In this document: positions 1 through 7,498 of the stretch, one piece after another
Numbering within the stretch: the stretch's first letter is position 1
Layout: each line of letters starts with the position of its first letter
NCBI GenBank assembly: GCA_035315885.1
Contig: DATFXM010000200.1
Location: forward strand, 6,434-70,433
Length of the DNA stretch: 64,000 bases
Source: DATFXM01 sp035315885
GTDB lineage: Bacteria; Acidobacteriota; Blastocatellia; UBA7656
Direction of reading: 5' to 3'
Notes under the pieces: generated by a model
Database searches by the model: none
What the model was told of the DNA's origin: nothing
Seen by the model: only the letters and a program-made list of their open reading frames with translations
Made by a program: the position numbers and the translations under genes

Positions 1-358
1 CCCCTTGAAGGAACCTGCCGGCGCTGGCCAAGCCACTGTTGCCGGTTGCGAACAGCAGCGCTCCAATGCCTACGGCCGCGGCAGCCGCCGGCAAGAGTCG
101 CCTTGGCCCAACCCGATCCATTGCCGCCCCGGCCACAAGACTGAACGGGGAGTAGCCGTAGTAGAACATGCCGAGCATCGATGCCACCCCGAGCGCGCTG
201 AGCCCGAAGGCATCAGAGAGTTGCGGCATCATCACGGCTGGAGCTGATCTTAGGGAGTATTGGTAGAAGTAGTAGACGGCCGCCAACAACCAGGCGACCG
301 CCGCCATTCGCACTCCGATGCGGCGAGCGCCGACTGTATCCGCAATCGCTTGCGCCAT
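1..358 (-). CDS. MFS transporter, N-terminal part (runs off the window)
   Basis: Reading the minus strand from an ATG at 358 gives an open frame to the window edge. It begins MAQAIADTVGARR and continues with hydrophobic helices (VAWLLAAVYYFYQYSLRSAP, then a segment with GMFYYGYSPF) and a loop with DRVGPRRLLP. That loop matches the loop 2-3 motif (G-x-x-x-D-R-x-G-R-R type) of the major facilitator superfamily. Only about 119 residues are visible, so the substrate cannot be told. It lies 54 bp downstream of the serine dehydratase gene on the same strand and is probably the last visible gene of that operon. Uptake of products such as pyruvate or fumarate is an inference from context. Confidence 0.75.
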   Translation of the reverse strand, partial: MAQAIADTVGARRIGVRMAAVAWLLAAVYYFYQYSLRSAPAVMMPQLSDAFGLSALGVASMLGMFYYGYSPFSLVAGAAMDRVGPRRLLPAAAAAVGIGALLFATGNSGLASAGRFLQG

Positions 359-412
359 AGACAAAACCCCAGATGTTTAACCTTCGTGCTCTGATCGAGG
401 CATCGGGGCCGT

Positions 413-2044
413 CTAGCAAAGAACGAGGGAAACGGCGAGGCCGCCTTCCGAAGTCTCCTTGTACTTCGAGTTCATCTCTTTCGCGGTCAGCGCCATCGCC
501 GCAATCGCAGTATCGAGATCAACGCGCCGCTGTTCGGGAATCTCTTCGCTGGCAATGCTGTAGCCGGTCCACGCCTTCACCGCACCATAAGCGCAACGCT
601 CGATGCATGGCACCTGCACGTAACCTGCAACCGGGTCGCAAGTCATGCCTAGGTGATGCTCAAGAGCCGACTCCGCGGCGTTTGCTACAACCTTCGGACT
701 CGCTCCCAGGGCCTGCGCGATCATCGCCGCAGCCATTGCAGAGCCAACTCCTACTTCGGCCTGACATCCGCCTTCAGCGCCCGAGAGTGTCGCGTTGTGT
801 TTGCAGAGATAGCCGATCGCCGCCGCGGCCAACAGCCCCTCGCGAATCTTTTCCTTTGGAGTGTTGATGTCGCGCAGCGATTGCAGCACCGCCGGCAGAA
901 TCCCAGCCGATCCTCCGGTTGGTGCGGTCACGATAATGTGCCCGCGTGCGTTTTCTTCGGCCGCCGCAAATCCGTAGGCCGCAACCGTGGTGATGGCACG
1001 AGCGGCTGGCCCTTTTGACGACGTCTTCACGTTGCGCATCATTGCCGCAGCCTTGCTGTGCAGTTTGATCGGACCGGGCAACACGCTTTCAGCATTCAGT
1101 CCTGTCTGGACGCCGCGCGCCATTACATCAGCCACCTGATCCAGGAACTCCCAGATCTGCTTTTCACTCTTGCCGGAAATCGACATCTCATTCTCGAGAA
1201 GGACTTTCGCAAGCGGCACTTTGTCGTCGATCAGATATTTCTTGAACTCGCGGGCCAGCTTGTATGGATATTTCGGGTTGCCCTTGTCCGGAGGCTTGTA
1301 GCCCTTCCACTCAATAAAGCCGCCGCCCACCGAGTAGTACTCCTGCTCGAAGATCGTCTCGTTTCCGGCGAGTACTCTCCCGGTCATTGTGTTCGGGTGA
1401 TGGAAGTCTCCCTTGGTCGCATCGAACACGATGTCTTTCAACGTCAGTTTGAGCGTGGTTGGGCCAATCGTGACCTTGTGTTCTTCATCAGGATGCGCGG
1501 CAATCGAGTCCAGAAATTCCGGCGGGCAGGTCGCCGGGGCCTTGCCCAGCAATCCCGCAAGCGACGCCCGGTCGGTGCCATGACCTTTGCCGGTCTGGCT
1601 CAGACTCCCGAATAAATGAACCTTCAGCGCGGTAGCCCGTTTGAGCTGATCGTCCGGAAGCTTGGAAACCCTCCGAAAGAGGTCATAGGTTATTCTCATC
1701 GGACCCATTGTGTGAGAGCTCGAAGGACCCGGACCCATCTTGTAGAACTCGTCCAGCACAGTCATGACCGGGCCCTTCTCCTTCTGCACGACGTTGAGGT
1801 CCGGTGAAAGCGCGGGCTTGTCTGCCGGCGTCTGTTCCTTTGCCGGAGGCGATGCGTTGGAGCGGCCACTGAGCAACACGCCCGCCGAGGCGGCCAGAGC
1901 TACCCTCCCCAAATCCCGGCGAGTCAGCTTTAGTCGCTCGTCTTTGGGCGGAGCAACCGGCTTACAGGTGTTACACCCGGTCGTCGTGCACCCGCCGCAC
2001 GCGGAGCTTGTCGTGCTGCTAAGTATGTTGAGGGACCTTTCCAT
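413..2044 (-). CDS. sdaA: L-serine ammonia-lyase (Fe-S type) with a Tat signal peptide
   Basis: A 543-residue single-chain iron-sulfur serine dehydratase (serine to pyruvate plus ammonia). The small-domain motif GPGPSSSHTMGP is followed by the catalytic domain. Three cysteines at about 427 (AEGGCQAEVG), 469 (MTCDPVAG) and 480 (VQVPCIER) have the 42/11 spacing of the cluster ligands in this family. Unusually, the chain starts with about 65 extra residues: a Cys-rich stretch (C16, C19, C24, C27), then TRRDLGR with twin arginines at 42-43 and a hydrophobic run to about 60. This looks like a Tat signal, which fits a folded cofactor enzyme. The ATG at 2044 follows AAAGGA; a GTG at 2062 is also open. 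It is co-transcribed with aspA, 38 bp upstream. Relatives are normally cytoplasmic. Confidence 0.88.
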   Translation of the reverse strand: MERSLNILSSTTSSACGGCTTTGCNTCKPVAPPKDERLKLTRRDLGRVALAASAGVLLSGRSNASPPAKEQTPADKPALSPDLNVVQKEKGPVMTVLDEFYKMGPGPSSSHTMGPMRITYDLFRRVSKLPDDQLKRATALKVHLFGSLSQTGKGHGTDRASLAGLLGKAPATCPPEFLDSIAAHPDEEHKVTIGPTTLKLTLKDIVFDATKGDFHHPNTMTGRVLAGNETIFEQEYYSVGGGFIEWKGYKPPDKGNPKYPYKLAREFKKYLIDDKVPLAKVLLENEMSISGKSEKQIWEFLDQVADVMARGVQTGLNAESVLPGPIKLHSKAAAMMRNVKTSSKGPAARAITTVAAYGFAAAEENARGHIIVTAPTGGSAGILPAVLQSLRDINTPKEKIREGLLAAAAIGYLCKHNATLSGAEGGCQAEVGVGSAMAAAMIAQALGASPKVVANAAESALEHHLGMTCDPVAGYVQVPCIERCAYGAVKAWTGYSIASEEIPEQRRVDLDTAIAAMALTAKEMNSKYKETSEGGLAVSLVLC

Positions 2045-2082
2045 ATTGATGGTTCCTTTCACACAGGCCGACTAGTCCTGGA

Positions 2083-3564
2083 CTAGCGTTTCTCGTACTT
2101 GCTCTTGTCCATTCCGGTCAGCTTCACCGGATCGAGCAACTCCTTGATCTGATCTTCAGTCAGGATTTTTTTCTGCCTGATGATCTCGAGAATTCCCTTA
2201 CCGCTTTTGTAGGCTTCGCCGGCGAGTGCAGTTGCCTTGTCATAACCGAGCACCGGGTTCAGCGCAGTCACGATTCCAACGGTTGTCTCCATATACCGCT
2301 GCAGCGTGGCCTCGTTCACCGTGATCCCGTCTATGCACAACGTGCGGAACGCGCGAGAGGAGCTGTAGAGCAGTGCCTGTGACTCGATCACCGCGAGGCC
2401 TTCGAGCGGTTCGTACGCGTTAAGCTGGAGCTGACCACTGTGTGCGGCAAGAGTCACACTGTAGTCATTGCCCATCACGCGAAACGCCACGATGTTCATC
2501 AGCTCGGGGATCACCGGGTTCACTTTGCCGGGCATTATTGACGAGCCCGGCTGCAAAGCAGGTAGATTGATCTCGAACAGGCCCGCTCGGGGCCCGGAGG
2601 CAAGCAAAATCAGGTCGGTCGAGATCTTAGATAGCTTAATGGCCAGGCTCTTCAGGGCCGAGGAGTAAACCACGAAACCCTGCTGGTCCCACGTCGCCGA
2701 AAGCATGTCGGGAGCCGGGACGATGGGCTTGCCAGTGAGCCTGGCCAGATGCGCCGCACATCTCTCGGGATAGCCTCTGGGCACATTGATCCCGGTACCG
2801 ATGGCGGTCGCACCCATGTTGACCGAATACAAGTATTTCTCGGCGTCCCGCAGCAGTTTGATTTCAGCGTCCAGCGAAGCGGCGAATGCATGAAACTCCT
2901 GACCGACAGTCATCGGCACCGCGTCTTGCATCTCCGTGCGGCCCATCTTGACTATGTCGAGGAACGCATCGCCCTTCAGCCGAAACGACGCCGAGAGCTT
3001 CTGCAGCTCTTCAATCAGCTTGTCGTTACGCAGAAGAAACGCGACCTTGATCGCCGTAGGGTACGAGTCGTTGGTCGACTGCGACATGTTCAAGTCGTCG
3101 TGCGGCTCTACAAACTCGTACTCGCCTTTCTTGTGTCCGGTCTGCTCAAGAGCAATGTTGGCGAGCACTTCGTTGGCATTCATATTCGTCGAAGTGCCCG
3201 CGCCACCCTGATACCAATCGACCAAAAACTGGTCGTGGTACTTGCCGTCGAGGACCGCCTGGCAGGCTTTTTCAATAGCCGCCAGCTTTTCACTCTTCAT
3301 TGCGCCGACGTCGGTATTTGCACGAGCGGCGGCAAGCTTCACGAGCGCCCACGCTTCCACAAATCCAGGATAGTGATTGATGCGCACGCCGGAGATCTGA
3401 AAGTTCTCAAGCGCACGCAAGGTCTGCACGCCGTAGTAGGCCTCAGCCGGAACCTTCTTCTCGCCGAGGAGGTCCTTCTCTACCCTGACTTTGTCCTGGG
3501 CCCTGGCGGACGTAACGAGGACAAGGCACATCACTCCCAAACACGTCACCAAACCTCTTCTCAT
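2083..3564 (-). CDS. aspA: aspartate ammonia-lyase with a Sec signal peptide
   Basis: A 493-residue member of the aspartase/fumarase superfamily (L-aspartate to fumarate plus ammonia). The N-terminal domain resembles aspartase (KVPAEAYYGVQTLRALENF, TSTNMNANEV, MSQSTNDSYPTAIKVA), and the flexible signature loop GSSIMPGKVNPVIPE with its catalytic serine is intact. The protein begins MRRGLVTCLGVMCLVLVTSA followed by RAQ, a clear Sec signal with cleavage after about residue 22. Aspartases are normally cytoplasmic. The ATG at 3564 has GGAGG 6 bp upstream. The gene is the third of the DUF3300-DUF2950-aspA-sdaA-MFS run, with gaps below 60 bp. Fumarase is less likely given the N-terminal sequence. 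Confidence 0.9.
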   Translation of the reverse strand: MRRGLVTCLGVMCLVLVTSARAQDKVRVEKDLLGEKKVPAEAYYGVQTLRALENFQISGVRINHYPGFVEAWALVKLAAARANTDVGAMKSEKLAAIEKACQAVLDGKYHDQFLVDWYQGGAGTSTNMNANEVLANIALEQTGHKKGEYEFVEPHDDLNMSQSTNDSYPTAIKVAFLLRNDKLIEELQKLSASFRLKGDAFLDIVKMGRTEMQDAVPMTVGQEFHAFAASLDAEIKLLRDAEKYLYSVNMGATAIGTGINVPRGYPERCAAHLARLTGKPIVPAPDMLSATWDQQGFVVYSSALKSLAIKLSKISTDLILLASGPRAGLFEINLPALQPGSSIMPGKVNPVIPELMNIVAFRVMGNDYSVTLAAHSGQLQLNAYEPLEGLAVIESQALLYSSSRAFRTLCIDGITVNEATLQRYMETTVGIVTALNPVLGYDKATALAGEAYKSGKGILEIIRQKKILTEDQIKELLDPVKLTGMDKSKYEKR

Positions 3565-3600
3565 AACGTCCTCCACCCGGTCGCGCGCCTCGAACTGTGG

Positions 3601-4590
3601 TTACTCCTCCTTCACCGGCGTCCACGTCTTGTCAGGATTAAAGCGTTCCATAGCCGCAAAGAGCTTCAGCGACTCGGGTCCGAGGTCCTTTTCGTACACT
3701 ACGCCGTCGTGGCTGACCATGAAGCTCTTCACACCGGTGGAGCCGTATTCAGCGGGCGCTGCCACCAGCGCGAATCCTCCGATCATCACCCCCTTGATCA
3801 CGAAATCCATCTGCCCAAGCGGGGCAGCGGGACCCTGGCCCTTCAATATCTTGAAGAAGTAGCCGTGAAACGGTTCATTCCTGTTGCTGTAACCTCGCTG
3901 AATAGCCTTGGCTACGTTCTCGCCGATCGGCCCTTCCCACTTGCCGTCGGCGGTTTGCCACGCGAGGCCATCCTGCTTGCCGGGTGTGCTGATGATCCGC
4001 TGGGCGTATTGATTTACGTCGTAGCCCGAGCGCTTTTGCAGGGCGTACTCGTGCTGCGCTTCCACGTAGCCTCGACAAATCTGAATGGCGTCGAGCTCAT
4101 TCCTGCCGATGCGGCGATAGAGGATTTCCTTCTTACCCGCTTTCGCGTCAAATGACCACTTGCCTGCCGTTTTGACTATTGGAAGCGGGAACGGCCAATC
4201 TTCGTCGCCGATCACTAGAAACGCAGTCTGAGGGTTCTTCCCGGGTGAGATGCTGCTTTTCTTGCGAGCTTGTTTAGCAAACTCTGCGGCTACTTCTCGT
4301 TCGCGTGCCGGTTCTCCAGTGTGGATTATGTCCTTGGCATCGGGACCGAGAATGCGGTCAAGTGCCTCGACGTCATACTTCTCGGCAGCGTCGACAAGCG
4401 CGTCCGCCGCTTGCTTAGCGGTGGCGAATTTCTCGCCGCTTGCGGTGGAACCCGCGGCAGCGTGTTTAGCGGTTTGCGCGGTCACCAACAGCACAAGAAA
4501 ACAGACAACTGCGAGTGCTACGGGCGTCAACCGCAAGAGCTTTGTACCAGTGCGCAGAATTGAAGATTTCATTTCTGTTCTCCGTTTCAT
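3601..4590 (-). CDS. DUF2950 family secreted protein
   Basis: A 329-residue protein with a signal peptide (hydrophobic VALAVVCFLVLLVTAQTA, cleaved near residue 40). The body matches DUF2950: FPLPIVKTAGKWSFDAKAGK, then EILYRRIGRNELDAIQICRG, then an extracytoplasmic domain ending in a PAEYGSTGVKSFMVSHDG segment. The function of the family is unknown. The gene lies 5 bp downstream of the DUF3300 gene and 36 bp upstream of aspA, so it is clearly in one operon. DUF2950 and DUF3300 commonly occur side by side. AGGAGG precedes the ATG at 4590; a second ATG at 4572 with GGAGAA is possible. Confidence 0.85.
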   Translation of the reverse strand: MKRRTEMKSSILRTGTKLLRLTPVALAVVCFLVLLVTAQTAKHAAAGSTASGEKFATAKQAADALVDAAEKYDVEALDRILGPDAKDIIHTGEPAREREVAAEFAKQARKKSSISPGKNPQTAFLVIGDEDWPFPLPIVKTAGKWSFDAKAGKKEILYRRIGRNELDAIQICRGYVEAQHEYALQKRSGYDVNQYAQRIISTPGKQDGLAWQTADGKWEGPIGENVAKAIQRGYSNRNEPFHGYFFKILKGQGPAAPLGQMDFVIKGVMIGGFALVAAPAEYGSTGVKSFMVSHDGVVYEKDLGPESLKLFAAMERFNPDKTWTPVKEE

Positions 4591-4595
4591 AGTTA

Positions 4596-6125
4596 CTACC
4601 TCCTGCGGCCGCCGCCGCCGCCCCTCGAGCCGCCACCGCCGCCGCCTCTCGAGCCGCCACCGCCGCCGCCGCCGCCTCTCGAGTAGCCGCCTCCTCCTCC
4701 GCCTCCTCGGGAACTCATGCTCGAGGATCCACGGCTGCTGCTCTCGCGGGCGCTGCTGCCACTGAAGCCGCCGGAACCACCGCCGAAGGCGCTACGATCG
4801 CTGCCACGACTGGAGCTGCCGATGTCACGGCTGCCAGCACGATCGCCACCGCTGCCTCCCGAGCGCGAACTGGGACTGCTGCTGGGACGATCACTAGCTC
4901 TACCGCCACCGCCTGATCTGTCACCGGCTCCGCCGCCGGAACGGTCACTCGCTCTGCCACCGCCTGACCGGTCACCAGCACCGCCTGAAGCTCGGTCGCC
5001 GAGAACACCCGACTGACTTCGACTGTTGGCCCCAGCCCGACTACTGCTTGACAGGTTCCCGCCCTGACGCCCAACCTGCTGTCTGGCACTGGACTGACGA
5101 TTAGCGAGCGAGTCTCCGCGGGCGGTACCGCCGAACTTATTTGCAGTAGACTTGTCCCTGTACGGAGCGCCTCCGCGGTGCGACGGATTGTGCTGCCACT
5201 TATTGCCGCCTCCACGATTGCCGCTTACATTTGTGCGGTTGCCGCTGTTGCTGATGTTGGTATTGCGGTTGAAGTTGTTGTTCATGTTGATGTCGACATC
5301 CCCGTGACCCCAACCACAACCCCATCCCCAGCCGCCGCCCCACGCGGCTCCCATCGCCACTCCGACTCCGAAGGAGATCGCGCTTGCGGCAATCACTGCT
5401 CCAGTGGACGGTGGGTAGTAAATCGGAGGATACGGATAAACAGGCGCGCCGTAGACCACCGTCGGGTTGTAGGACGGCACGTACACCACTTGCGGATCTG
5501 CCTGTTCCACAACGATGACCTGTTTGCTCTCAACAACCTTAGTCTCGACTTTTTGCTGCTGATTCGACTTGAGCGCCCCGGTTGACTGGGCCTTCTGCCG
5601 CATTCGCTGGACCGCATCCATCAGGTCGCTTTGCTGAGCGAGAAAAGCGTTGCCCAGATCCGTAGTCCACTGGATGTCGTCTGAAAGACGTTTCACCACG
5701 TCGGGCAGCGCCGCCATCGCCTGAATGCTCGCGTCCCACGGTTGCTTCGAAACCGCATCGACCAGAGCTTTATCCTTCAGATTTTTGTTTCTTGTGAGCC
5801 ATTGCTGAAGCTGAATGATCTCGAGCGGATAGGTCGAAGCTACCAGCACCTGGCTGAGCATCGGGTCCGGGTACAATGCGATCGGCGCGACCAGCGAATC
5901 GAGCTGTTCGGGCGGAATCTTCGCATCGTCTTGCGCGACGGGCGCGACAGTCGCGGCGGCCGCCGCAGGCGCGGCAGGCGCGGCGGGCGCAGCAGGCGCG
6001 TCAGGCAACGGACTGGTTTTTGCCGAGCATGCTTCTCCCAAGGGAAGAAGCAGCATCATGCAGGCAACGGCAATCAGGCGCCGAATGAGAATTCGTGAAC
6101 CTGATCTTAAGACTTTTGATTTCAT
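4596..6125 (-). CDS. DUF3300 family secreted protein with Gly/Ser/Arg-rich tail
   Basis: A 509-residue protein starting with a signal peptide (LIAVACMMLLLPLGEACSA; the Cys may be lipidated but the lipobox is poor). An Ala/Pro linker precedes the DUF3300 core at about 70-240 (LDSLVAPIALYPDPMLSQVL, DIQWTTDLGNAFLAQQ, DPQVVYVPSYNPTVVYG). A hydrophobic Gly-rich segment follows, then about 230 residues of Asn, Ser, Arg and Gly repeats that end in poly-Gly/Arg. The tail is low complexity, and its DNA carries repeated CTCGAG-containing units. First gene of the operon, with GAGGAGG before the ATG at 6125. A CTGTCA/TGACAG operator lies about 175 bp upstream. Biochemical role unknown. Confidence 0.85.
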   Translation of the reverse strand: MKSKVLRSGSRILIRRLIAVACMMLLLPLGEACSAKTSPLPDAPAAPAAPAAPAAAAATVAPVAQDDAKIPPEQLDSLVAPIALYPDPMLSQVLVASTYPLEIIQLQQWLTRNKNLKDKALVDAVSKQPWDASIQAMAALPDVVKRLSDDIQWTTDLGNAFLAQQSDLMDAVQRMRQKAQSTGALKSNQQQKVETKVVESKQVIVVEQADPQVVYVPSYNPTVVYGAPVYPYPPIYYPPSTGAVIAASAISFGVGVAMGAAWGGGWGWGCGWGHGDVDINMNNNFNRNTNISNSGNRTNVSGNRGGGNKWQHNPSHRGGAPYRDKSTANKFGGTARGDSLANRQSSARQQVGRQGGNLSSSSRAGANSRSQSGVLGDRASGGAGDRSGGGRASDRSGGGAGDRSGGGGRASDRPSSSPSSRSGGSGGDRAGSRDIGSSSRGSDRSAFGGGSGGFSGSSARESSSRGSSSMSSRGGGGGGGYSRGGGGGGGGSRGGGGGGSRGGGGGRRR

Positions 6126-6300
6126 ACGGAGCCTCCTCGCGTCACACCTCGCCTATTCGCTGTGCTTCGCTTAATCTGAGGTCTTCTCCTCGCGGGTTAA
6201 CTTTAAGACTAGATGCGCTAATCACGTCCTCGACAGGATTGCTGTCTCGATCTTGAACTGCACCAACGTAGAGTTTATTTTGAGTGCTGAGTGGCAATAA

Positions 6301-6338
6301 CTGTCACAATTGACAGGTGGAACACAAAAAAATGACAG
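6301..6338 (-). promoter_or_regulatory. operator-like dyad plus third half-site upstream of the DUF3300 operon
   Basis: CTGTCA at 6301-6306, four bases, then TGACAG at 6311-6316 form a perfect dyad. Another TGACAG starts at 6333, exactly 22 bp after the previous one. The same arrangement recurs at 9058 and 11782. The site sits 175 bp before the DUF3300 start. The 22-bp (two-turn) direct repeat of CTGTCA resembles PhoB/OmpR-type boxes, while the dyad would suit a CRP/FNR-like or enhancer-binding dimer. The regulator is unknown. Confidence 0.5.
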
Positions 6339-6378
6339 CCGGAGCAGGGTCATTGATAACTGCTTAAAATTGGTGGCT

Positions 6379-7452
6379 TCAATTGGCACGCTGACGTGCC
6401 GGTAGTCCGAACGAACCCGGAGAGAACAGGTTGTAGTTCAGCTTCTTCGTTACGTACTCAATCACTCTTTGTGCCTTCACGCTGTTGCCCGCTTCGTCGA
6501 GGCGCGGAGCGAATACCGCGATCGCCCCTTTGCCCGGCGCCACCGCTACAATGCCGCCGCCCACCCCACTCTTTGAAGGAAGTCCAACATGCCAGGCCCA
6601 ACCTCCCGAACCGTCATAGAGTCCCGCCATTGTCATCACCGACAGGATGTAAGGAATATCCTCGCTCTTCATGACCTGCTCGCCGGTCTTGGGGTTGACG
6701 CCGTTGTTCGCGAGAGTCGCACCCATTCGCGCCAGTTGAACCGTGTTAACGCCCACCGAGCACTGCTTCGTATAAATGTCGACCGACTCAAACGGATCGG
6801 CATAGATGCGCTCGTACTTGGCAAGCAGCATCGACAGAGCCTTGTTGCCTGCGTTCGTTGCCGCTTCAGACTTGTATACATCCTCGATGAGCGTCAGCTT
6901 CTCACCGGCGACTCTGCTGTAGAACCCCAGAATCTTGTTCCACTTCTCATCGGCGTTGCTGCCGGATACGAGACTGGTGGTCGCAATCGCGCCGGCATTC
7001 ACCAACGGGTTGCCCGTGTGAGTAGCCATATCCACGACCGCATTCACCGAATTGAAAGGTCTGCCGGTCGGCTCGCTGCCTACTCGCATGAATACCTTGT
7101 CTGCGCCAAGCTCCTCCATCGCAAGCGCGAGGGTGAAGACCTTTGAAATCGACTGAATCGAGAAAGAATAATCGACGTCACCCAACGAAAAGGTCCGGTT
7201 GTCGGTTGTCACCACCGCCACGCCGAAAAGTTTCGAATCCACCTGCGCGAGGTACGGAATGTAGTCGGCGTTCTTGCCGGTGGTGTCGCTTCGGAATTTA
7301 TCGTAAGCCTCGCGCACGACCGCCTCTACCTGCTCTCTGGTCGGAGCGACCGGACTTGTCTTTTGTCCAAGCGCTGGCAGCGGAATGGACACGAAACTAG
7401 CAGCGATAAGCACGGCCATCAGCGCTTTCACACGAACTGTGCTTGCCTTCAT
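6379..7452 (-). CDS. glsA: glutaminase with a Sec signal peptide
   Basis: A 357-residue serine-dependent beta-lactamase-fold glutaminase (glutamine to glutamate plus ammonia). The SIQSISK segment places the catalytic S-x-x-K at residues 101-104. GNPLVNAGAI, SEAATNAGNKALSMLL and the late SKSGVGGGIVAVAPGKGAIA motif are all present. It starts MKASTVRVKALMAVLIAASF and continues to PLPALGQ, a Sec signal cleaved after about residue 29; most glutaminases of this family have none. I chose the ATG at 7452 because GGAGGAA lies 5 bp upstream; the frame stays open to 7860 but that extension is arginine-rich noise. It follows the porin gene by 46 bp and is probably co-transcribed with it. Confidence 0.92.
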   Translation of the reverse strand: MKASTVRVKALMAVLIAASFVSIPLPALGQKTSPVAPTREQVEAVVREAYDKFRSDTTGKNADYIPYLAQVDSKLFGVAVVTTDNRTFSLGDVDYSFSIQSISKVFTLALAMEELGADKVFMRVGSEPTGRPFNSVNAVVDMATHTGNPLVNAGAIATTSLVSGSNADEKWNKILGFYSRVAGEKLTLIEDVYKSEAATNAGNKALSMLLAKYERIYADPFESVDIYTKQCSVGVNTVQLARMGATLANNGVNPKTGEQVMKSEDIPYILSVMTMAGLYDGSGGWAWHVGLPSKSGVGGGIVAVAPGKGAIAVFAPRLDEAGNSVKAQRVIEYVTKKLNYNLFSPGSFGLPARQRAN

Positions 7453-7498
7453 GTGGTTCCTCCGAGGTTGGGCTCGTTGCCTTTTATCACCCGACCGC

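Noticed and set aside
2749..4155. Long open frame on the plus strand (468 codons)
   Set aside because: It lies antisense to aspA and the DUF2950 gene, is Arg/His/Val-rich without any recognisable motif, and has no ribosome site. It is a high-GC shadow frame.
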